NCBI GenBank assembly: GCA_035652235.1
Contig: DASREE010000055.1
Location: 1-46,511 of the forward strand
DNA length: 46,511 nucleotides
Direction of reading: 5' to 3'
Origin: PALSA-612 sp035652235
GTDB taxonomy: Bacteria; Actinomycetota; Thermoleophilia; Gaiellales; Gaiellaceae
The notes under the pieces were generated by a model. That model was not told the origin of the DNA and did not search any database. It saw only the letters and a program-made list of their open reading frames with translations. Below are positions 41,824 through 46,511 of this stretch, one piece after another (within the stretch, counting starts at the first letter, position 1; each line of letters starts with the position of its first letter). Made by a program: the position numbers and the translations under genes.

Positions 41824-41987
41824 TACAATTTCGGGTCAGCGAGTCGTAACGAAGAGAGTCGCATGGAGTGTCTACCGGCGGAAGTCAACCGCCGGTGACG
41901 TCCGCCCTCAGCAGAGCAGGTCGGAGCAGTTCTCGATCGGTCGTAAGAACGCGGCCGCCACCGACGCTGTAGTTGAAGGGAACCTTC
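41824..41987 (+). promoter_or_regulatory. Promoter and structured leader of the stress-protein operon (leader-family copy C, with element Q)
   Basis: TACAAT (41824-41829) is the -10 box. A perfect 8-bp hairpin ACCGGCGG (41874-41881)/CCGCCGGT (41889-41896) precedes the 26-nt element at 41903-41928. Element Q follows: CGTAAGA 41942-41948, 13 nt, CGACGCTGTAG 41962-41972. CCCTCAGC (41905-41912) can pair with GCTG (41966-41969) and with AGGG of the ribosome-binding site GAAGGG (41975-41980). Confidence 0.62.
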
Positions 41988-42701
41988 ATGAAAGCGACCG
42001 ACGTCCGCGGCTTGACCGCCAAGACGGGTACCGCCATGCTTCTTGCGGCCACCGGATCGGTGCTGCTTGGAGCAGCGATGCTCGTCGCTTTCGTGCTCCG
42101 TCCGCCGCTGCTTGGCTGGGTCGGCTTCGCCGTCGCCTGCGCGATCGTCATCGGACTGGCATCGTTTGCTGCGGTCGTCTCTCCGCGCCTGCGGGTCAGC
42201 GCGCAGCGGCCGGCCTCGGCGCTCGATGACAAGAAGCGCCTGCTGGTGGTGGCCGACGAGCACTGCGGCTCACCGGCGCTGTGGAGGTCGATCGACGCTC
42301 GACTCGCCGGCGCGGTCGCGGTTCATCTCGTCGTGCCCGTGCGCGTCTCGCACCTGCACTACCTGACCAACGACGAACAGAGTGAATCGCGCGACGCCGA
42401 CGACCGCGTCCGCCTCGCCGTCGAACTGCTCCGCCAGCACGGGGTCTCGACAACCGGTGGAGTCGGTAGCGACGACCCGCTCGAATCGATGACCGACGCG
42501 CTCGCGTCGTTCCCCGCAACGCACGTGCTCCTGGCGACCTCGACGGAGCAGGACTCGTACTGGCTGGAACACGACCTGCTCGCAAAGGCTCAGGCGCTCA
42601 CGTCGCTCGAGGTCAGCCACGTCGTCGTTCCGCCCAACGCACCCACTCGAGCGGCGGGCGAGCAACAGATAGCTCATGCCGGTTCGAGCAACGGCTCATG
42701 A
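41988..42701 (+). CDS. Membrane-anchored universal-stress-like protein
   Basis: A 237-residue protein. Two membrane helices (about 13-35 and 40-63) are followed by a cytoplasmic alpha/beta domain (RLLVVADEHCG at about 84; THVLLATSTEQDSYWLEHDLLAKAQ at about 182-206) resembling a diverged universal stress protein without the Gly-rich ATP loop. ATG 41988 has GAAGGG 7 bases upstream. Its stop is 11 bp before the PRC-barrel start. Function unknown; stress-related by context. Confidence 0.62.
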   Translation: MKATDVRGLTAKTGTAMLLAATGSVLLGAAMLVAFVLRPPLLGWVGFAVACAIVIGLASFAAVVSPRLRVSAQRPASALDDKKRLLVVADEHCGSPALWRSIDARLAGAVAVHLVVPVRVSHLHYLTNDEQSESRDADDRVRLAVELLRQHGVSTTGGVGSDDPLESMTDALASFPATHVLLATSTEQDSYWLEHDLLAKAQALTSLEVSHVVVPPNAPTRAAGEQQIAHAGSSNGS

Positions 42702-42712
42702 AGGGAGAAGTG

Positions 42713-43072
42713 ATGGTTACCCACCGCAACATCGCCGAGTGGCGCGGCACGGAGCTCGTCGATCGCGACGGAGACAAGATCGGCAAGCTGGAAGACGCCT
42801 ACGTCGACGTCGAGACCGACGAGCCGATCTTCGGCACCGTCAAGGAAGGCCTGATCGGACGACACCTCACGTTCGTTCCGCTCGGCGGGATCACGATCGG
42901 CCCTGACAACCTGCAGGTGCCGGTCTCGAGCGAGCAAGTCAAGGACGCGCCGGAGATCGCACTCGACGGCGACGAGCTTTCGCAGCGAGACGAGTCGGAC
43001 CTCTACCACCACTACCAGCTCAACTACACGCCGCCGGCGAGTGAAAGCGGCCGGAGGCTCGCGCGGCGATGA
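42713..43072 (+). CDS. PRC-barrel domain protein
   Basis: A 119-residue protein with a PRC-barrel at about 8-70 (WRGTELVDRDGDKIGKLEDAYVD; LIGRHLTFVPL) and a charged C-terminal tail (DESDLYHHYQLNYTPP). Such proteins are frequent stress-linked proteins in actinobacteria; the barrel binds other proteins or ligands. ATG 42713 is chosen for the AAGGGAGAAG directly upstream. It overlaps the methyltransferase start by 4 bp. Confidence 0.8.
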   Translation: MVTHRNIAEWRGTELVDRDGDKIGKLEDAYVDVETDEPIFGTVKEGLIGRHLTFVPLGGITIGPDNLQVPVSSEQVKDAPEIALDGDELSQRDESDLYHHYQLNYTPPASESGRRLARR

Positions 43073-43989
43073 GACGTCATCTGACGGCGCAGGAGAGCGG
43101 CAGGTCGCCGTCAGAGGCGGAGCGCTTGCGCGGCGCGCGTCTGAGCGTGTGGGAGTACGAGGGAGGTGGCCTTGGGCCGTTGCGCCCGCCGTCCGGGCAG
43201 CGGAGCGAAGTCGTCTTCGACGGCGTGACGCTCCTTACCGCGCCCGGGGTCGTAATGACTCCGCGGCCCACGACGGAGGCGCTCGTCGACTGGGCTGTCG
43301 AGTGGATCGGCTCCCGGTCGGTGCGCGTCGCCGATGTCGGCACCGGCTCGGGCGCGGTGGCGATCGCCGTCGCGTTGCGGGCCCCGGGTGCGCGGATCTG
43401 GGCGACCGACGACAGCGAGCACGCCGTCGCGCTCGCACGCGCGAACGTCGCGCGGTTTGGCTTGGAACCGCGAGTGCGGGTGTTTGCCGGCAACCTGCTC
43501 GAGCCGTTGGCCGGCCAGCTCGACCTCGTGCTCGCGAACCTGCCTTATCACGCCGCAGCGCGGTCGCGCGGCCCCGCAAGCGCCTGCCGAGATCAGCCGG
43601 AACATTCCATCTATGCGCCAGGGGACGGGCTGCGGTTCAACCGCGAGCTGATCGAGGCCTGCCGGACGCGGCTCGCGGCGGGCGGCGCACTCGCGATCCA
43701 GCTCTACGGGCACGTGCTCAGCGCAGGGTCGGGCGACCTCGACCAACTGCTCGCGGAGGCCGAGGCCAGAGCGGCCGCAGGCTGGGAAGCGCGAGTCGCA
43801 GCCGCCGCCGCAGCGGGGAAACACCGACAAAGCATCCGGCAACCGTCGTCCGTCTCGGAAGCGCTCGCCGGCGAGGCTGTCGAACAACCACCACCGCTGG
43901 AGGACAAGCCGGGAGTCGCGCATGCACGCGACTCGGCGCAACATCTCGCCGTCGCGGCTCGCCGCGAACCGCAGAAAGGAACGGCATGA
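43069..43989 (+). CDS. PrmC/HemK-like class I methyltransferase
   Basis: A 306-residue protein. SAM-binding motif I is VADVGTGSGAVAIAVAL (87-103), followed by an acidic loop (ATDDSEHA). The catalytic-type motif NLPY at 157-160 varies from the NPPY of N5-glutamine methyltransferases; NLPY also occurs in the family. TPRPTTE (64-70) matches the PrmC N-terminal boundary. Residues about 225-306 are an Ala/Arg-rich extension. Substrate unknown. ATGA overlaps at both ends couple it to PRC-barrel and USP genes. Confidence 0.72.
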   Translation: MRRHLTAQESGRSPSEAERLRGARLSVWEYEGGGLGPLRPPSGQRSEVVFDGVTLLTAPGVVMTPRPTTEALVDWAVEWIGSRSVRVADVGTGSGAVAIAVALRAPGARIWATDDSEHAVALARANVARFGLEPRVRVFAGNLLEPLAGQLDLVLANLPYHAAARSRGPASACRDQPEHSIYAPGDGLRFNRELIEACRTRLAAGGALAIQLYGHVLSAGSGDLDQLLAEAEARAAAGWEARVAAAAAAGKHRQSIRQPSSVSEALAGEAVEQPPPLEDKPGVAHARDSAQHLAVAARREPQKGTA

Positions 43990-44510
43990 ACGAGAACGGA
44001 CGCTCGAACGGAGGACCGACGGTGGTCGTCGGGGTCGATGGTTCGGCCGGCTCGCTCGAAGCGCTCCGCTGGGCGCTCGAGGAAGCCGGCTTGCGCAACG
44101 TGCGGCTGCGGGCAATCCACTCGTGGATCTACCTCCACGCGCTCGTGCCCGCGCTTGTCGGCTACCCCTACACAGCCGAGACCGCCCAGCTCGATGCTGC
44201 CGACACGACGGCGACCGCCCAGCAGGCGGCGGAGACGGTCCTCGACCAAGCGTTCGCCGCGCTCGGCGACACCGACCACGTCGAGGTTGAACGGGCGATC
44301 GTGCAGGGGCCCGCGGCGCAGGTCCTGATCGACGCCGTCTCCGAACACGACTTGCTGGTGGTCGGATCGCGCGGTCACGGTGGCTTCGCCGGGCTGCTGC
44401 TGGGCTCGGTCAGCCACCAGTGCGCCCTGCATGCGCCCTGCCCGGTCGTGATCGTCCGCAACACGAGCGCGGCGAACGCGCCAAAGGAGCAGCCGTGGAC
44501 GTCCGCCTGA
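43986..44510 (+). CDS. Universal stress protein
   Basis: A 174-residue USP. N-terminal VVVGVDGSAGSLEALRWAL (13-31) and ATP-binding loop GSRGHGGFAGLLLGSVS (about 137-153), matching G-2x-G-9x-G(S/T). It binds ATP and helps survival in stress or stasis. ATG 43986 overlaps the methyltransferase stop. Its C-terminus overlaps the DUF488 gene by 16 bp. It is similar to the USP at 44919, suggesting duplication. Confidence 0.9.
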   Translation: MNENGRSNGGPTVVVGVDGSAGSLEALRWALEEAGLRNVRLRAIHSWIYLHALVPALVGYPYTAETAQLDAADTTATAQQAAETVLDQAFAALGDTDHVEVERAIVQGPAAQVLIDAVSEHDLLVVGSRGHGGFAGLLLGSVSHQCALHAPCPVVIVRNTSAANAPKEQPWTSA

Positions 44511-44866
44511 AGCGAGCCTACGACGCCGCGTCGCCGTCGGATGGCTACCGGGTTCTGATCGATCGGCTCTGGCCGCGCGGCGTCTCGAAGCAGAAAGCGA
44601 AGCTCGACGAATGGGAGAAGGAGCTGGCGCCGAGCACCGAGCTTCGGGAGTGGTTCGGGCACAAGCCGGACCGCTTCGCCGAGTTCCGCCGCCGCTACAT
44701 CGGTGAGCTTCGTCACGCCCGGCCGCGGCTCACCGAGCTCAGGCGCCGAGCGCGCGGGGGGACGCTCACCCTCGTCTACGGCGCACACGACAGCGAGCAC
44801 AACGATGCGGTCGTGCTCGCCGAGGTGCTGCGGCGTGGACTACCGCGATCGGAGACCCGTTCATGA
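44495..44866 (+). CDS. DUF488 family protein (short form)
   Basis: A 123-residue protein with the short DUF488 signature: VLIDRLWPRGVSK (20-32), WEKELAPSTELREWFGH (40-56), FRRRYIGEL (about 64-72) and TLTLVYGAHDSEHNDA (about 90-105). Function unknown. GTG 44495 has AAGGAG 5 bases upstream and lies inside the end of the preceding USP gene, so translation is coupled. Often found near stress genes. Confidence 0.82.
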   Translation: MDVRLKRAYDAASPSDGYRVLIDRLWPRGVSKQKAKLDEWEKELAPSTELREWFGHKPDRFAEFRRRYIGELRHARPRLTELRRRARGGTLTLVYGAHDSEHNDAVVLAEVLRRGLPRSETRS

Positions 44867-44918
44867 CCCAACCACCAAAGGGCCTGCGAGCCCGCAATGC
44901 GGGAAAAGGAGCAACGCA

Positions 44919-45476
44919 ATGAGTGAGAATCAGAACGGCAACACGAAGCGTCGGCCGGCGATCGTCGTCGGAGTCGACGGCTCTAGCGGCGCGAAGGACG
45001 CCCTCCTCTGGGCGCTTGCCGAGGCGCGCCTGCGGCAATGGCCGCTCCGGGCCGTCCACGCGTGGATGTTCGGCTACATCGGCGGCAACGTCGAGGGCTA
45101 CCCCTACTGGGGCGGCTCGCTCGGTTCGTACACCTCGCTCGGGATCGACCTCGGCGACCTGCACCACGCCGCGGAAGACCTGCTCGAGCGCGCGCTCGCC
45201 GACGTGAAAGGCGAGGCGGACGGCGTCGAAATCGACCGCCGGGTCGTGCAGGGTTCGGCAGCCGAAGTTCTCGTGAGCCAAGTCGCGCCGGGCGATCTGC
45301 TCGTCGTCGGTTCACGCGGCCACGGCGGGTTCGCAGGACTGATGCTCGGGTCGGTCAGCCAGCAGTGCGTCCACCACGCACCGTGCCCGGTCGTCGTCAT
45401 TCACCCTGGGAGGCCGAGCCCCAGCCGCCACGAGTCCGGCAAGGAGGCGGAGGCGAAGCAGCCGGCAATCGCCTGA
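44919..45476 (+). CDS. Universal stress protein
   Basis: A 185-residue USP close in sequence to the one at 43986: IVVGVDGSSGAKDALLWAL (15-33) and ATP loop GSRGHGGFAGLMLGSVS (about 137-153). A Gly/Tyr-rich insert (GYIGGNVEGYPYWGGSLGSY, about 51-70) follows the first strand. ATG 44919 has AAAAGGA 8 bases upstream, 52 bp after the DUF488 stop. Last gene of the stress island; a CCGGG/CCCGG stem at 45497-45525 may follow as a weak terminator. Confidence 0.9.
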   Translation: MSENQNGNTKRRPAIVVGVDGSSGAKDALLWALAEARLRQWPLRAVHAWMFGYIGGNVEGYPYWGGSLGSYTSLGIDLGDLHHAAEDLLERALADVKGEADGVEIDRRVVQGSAAEVLVSQVAPGDLLVVGSRGHGGFAGLMLGSVSQQCVHHAPCPVVVIHPGRPSPSRHESGKEAEAKQPAIA

Positions 45477-45533
45477 CATCGTTCGAAAGGCCCGGGTTCT
45501 CGAAAGATGCGAGCGCCCGGCTGCGGTTCCCGC

Positions 45534-45848
45534 CTACTCGGACGGGAGGCGTGCGTGGATCTCGCGCGTCAGCGCCTCGATCTTTTCGGTCAGTGCTTTC
45601 TGGGTCAGGACGGTCTTCGCCTCGATCAGCAGCTTCAGCGCGGTGGTCTCCTTCTTGATCGCCGCCTTGCGCTCCTCCATGTGGCGCATGATCGCTTCGC
45701 GGTGCGCCTCGAGGTGGTCAAGCGCGATCCTTGTCTGTCGGCCCGGCGGGTCTGTACGAGCAGGATCAACGGTGCCGAGTAGGCGACCTGCGTAGAGAAG
45801 GCGAGACGCCCTACGTATCACGGAGGGGGTCGCGCCCGGAGCCCGCAT
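45534..45848 (-). CDS. Hypothetical coiled-coil protein
   Basis: Up to 104 residues. The C-terminal 65 (ALDHLEAHREAIMRHMEERKAAIKKETTALKLLIEAKTVL and onward) are Lys/Glu/Leu-rich and strongly helical, likely a coiled coil. The N-terminal 35 are Arg-rich and may not be translated. No family recognised and no strong ribosome-binding site, so the start is uncertain. The helical character argues for real coding in this otherwise gene-poor end. Confidence 0.45.
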   Translation of the reverse strand: MRAPGATPSVIRRASRLLYAGRLLGTVDPARTDPPGRQTRIALDHLEAHREAIMRHMEERKAAIKKETTALKLLIEAKTVLTQKALTEKIEALTREIHARLPSE

Positions 45849-45894
45849 GAATAGCGGACTCCGGGGCGGGTGGCGCGCGAATGGAGCTTCTAGA

Positions 45895-45921
45895 TCGACC
45901 CCCTCTCTAACACGAAGGGGC
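45895..45921 (-). repeat. Short repeat related to the tRNA-like remnant at 46371-46420
   Basis: TCGACCCCCTCTCTA at 45895-45909 is repeated exactly at 46394-46408; both copies are followed by a GAAGGG-type block, giving a CCCCT/AGGGG stem. On the minus strand it resembles a tRNA anticodon arm with loop GTGTTAG, but no T arm follows. Confidence 0.4.
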
Positions 45922-45959
45922 TCTCAGCAGCCTCCCAGCGCGTATCGTCCCGACCGGCT

Positions 45960-46160
45960 GTGGCTGGGGTCGACTTTCGCTATGAGCTTCGTTGCGGCGA
46001 GAAGATCGTGGCCACCGGCCATCTGAACTCTGAGCCGGCACTCGAGGTCGGCGATCACATCGAGATCGGCGGCCAGGCCGGGATCGTGCGAACAATCGAG
46101 CCGCTGCTAGGGGAGCTCGAGGTACGACTCGTCGTTCAGCTGTTGCGCGATCGCAGCTAG
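45960..46160 (+). CDS. Small conserved-looking hypothetical protein
   Basis: A 66-residue protein with a regular beta-rich pattern (FRYELRCGEKIVATGHL; VGDHIEIGGQAGIVRTIEPLL; LEVRLVVQLLRD), typical of small actinobacterial hypothetical proteins. The GTG start at 45960 has no strong ribosome-binding site. Sharply protein-like alternation of charged and hydrophobic residues supports coding. Function unknown. Confidence 0.55.
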   Translation: MAGVDFRYELRCGEKIVATGHLNSEPALEVGDHIEIGGQAGIVRTIEPLLGELEVRLVVQLLRDRS

Positions 46161-46511
46161 CGCGTCGACGTTGCTAGCCCGTGCCGGACGCAGCATTGGT
46201 GGAGCGCGTGCGACCCTGGTGCGACCTCGAGCCGGCCTGAGGCACGAAATGGAACAGCCTCAGGTGACGAAAGCCCTGCAAACGAGCCACTTCTCGACCT
46301 CGACGCTGACCCCCTCCTTACCCGCGATTCAGCACAGACAACAAGAAATCGCGATTTGCAGGGCTTTTAGAGCCCTCTGACGGACTCGAACCGTCGACCC
46401 CCTCTCTATGAAGAAGGGCCGTGCGTCAAGTGCGAGGGTGTATCGCCCAGTCATGGCGGCTGCGGTGGTTGTGGGTTTGGAGCAGGGCTCATCTCTCTAT
46501 CGCCTCCTTGA
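46161..46511. other. Gene-free right edge with repeats
   Basis: No convincing gene. It contains a 13-bp inverted repeat AAAGCCCTGCAAA (46270-46282)/TTTGCAGGGCTTT (46355-46367), a 12-bp palindrome AAATCGCGATTT (46346-46357) and the tRNA-like remnant. A loose match to the 3' part of the leader element (GTGGGTTTGGAGCAGG) is at about 46473-46488. Confidence 0.45.
46371..46420 (-). pseudogene. tRNA-like remnant, possible attachment site
   Basis: On the minus strand 46395-46379 is a perfect T arm (GACGG, loop TTCGAGT, CCGTC), preceded by GGGTC as variable loop. Before that is an anticodon-arm-like stem with loop TTCATAG, which would read CAU, with one mismatch in the stem. The acceptor 3' strand AGAGGGC follows. 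No D arm or matching 5' acceptor strand GCCCTCT is found, so it is not a complete tRNA. Partial tRNA 3' ends of this kind are commonly left by tyrosine-recombinase integration. Confidence 0.45.

Noticed and set aside
46371..46450. Functional tRNA gene
   Set aside because: A T arm and acceptor 3' strand exist, but no D arm and no complementary 5' acceptor strand are found at the right distance.

Overview
The window is very GC-rich, densely coded bacterial DNA. It has many GTG starts, frequent 4-bp ATGA/GTGA gene overlaps, an ANTAR regulator, a fused transaldolase/glucose-6-phosphate isomerase, a short-form 6-phosphogluconate dehydrogenase and a GH65 phosphorylase next to a beta-phosphoglucomutase. 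Together these suggest a high-GC actinobacterium, possibly of the Thermoleophilia (Solirubrobacterales/Gaiellales type). That assignment is inference from gene style and was not searched. The DNA looks chromosomal; only the two edges show mobile-element traces.

Layout. 1-140: 3' end of a group II intron (domain V hairpin and domain VI). 141-617: no recognisable gene. 618-2800: PQ-loop membrane protein, a cysteine-free DksA/TraR-like protein, an ANTAR regulator and Dps. 2978-5426: a flippase-like membrane protein with a frameshifted C-terminus, then a type II NADH dehydrogenase. 5613-8389: overlapping operon of zinc ribbon, GTP cyclohydrolase I, FAD reductase and sigma factor. 8499-14982: a sugar operon (sugar porter, RibD-like reductase, aldose epimerase, glucose dehydrogenase) ending in a PMM-like HAD, a PMI-like cupin and a GH130 phosphorylase, which together could route beta-mannosides to fructose 6-phosphate. 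15101-18988: small protein, orphan succinate dehydrogenase/fumarate reductase-type flavoprotein, transketolase. 29710 down to 18985 (minus strand): one long operon with hydroxyacid dehydrogenase, RpiB, Tal-Pgi fusion, Gnd, HAD phosphatase, DUF2090 protein, Zwf, a membrane cytochrome b/sulfite-oxidase fusion and a small protein; with the transketolase this covers most of the pentose phosphate pathway. 29937-33697: XRE/flavin-binding protein, beta-phosphoglucomutase and GH65 disaccharide phosphorylase. 33878-37066: a CuA heme-copper oxidase operon with its own cytochrome c. 37189-39212: cupin, DUF488, AlkA-like glycosylase. 41634 down to 39199: response regulator and FtsH. 41988-45476: universal-stress-protein island. 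45534-46511: small ORFs, then a tRNA-like remnant with short repeats.

Main novelty candidates. (1) Four transcription units (dps; zinc ribbon-folE; response regulator-ftsH; membrane stress-protein operon) share one leader architecture: a TAYANT -10 box, then 78-84 nt later a conserved 26-nt element beginning C(G/A)CCCTCAGCAG and ending GG(A/G)GCA, then 81-89 nt to the start codon. In each, part of the element (CCCTCAGC) can pair with the ribosome-binding site. This looks like an undescribed cis-regulatory RNA. (2) A second element, CGTAAGA, exactly 13 nt, then CGACGCTGGAG, recurs at seven intergenic sites with fixed spacing. (3) The heme-copper oxidase subunit I has Asn where the canonical active-site cross-linked Tyr should be, so its substrate (O2 or NO) is open.
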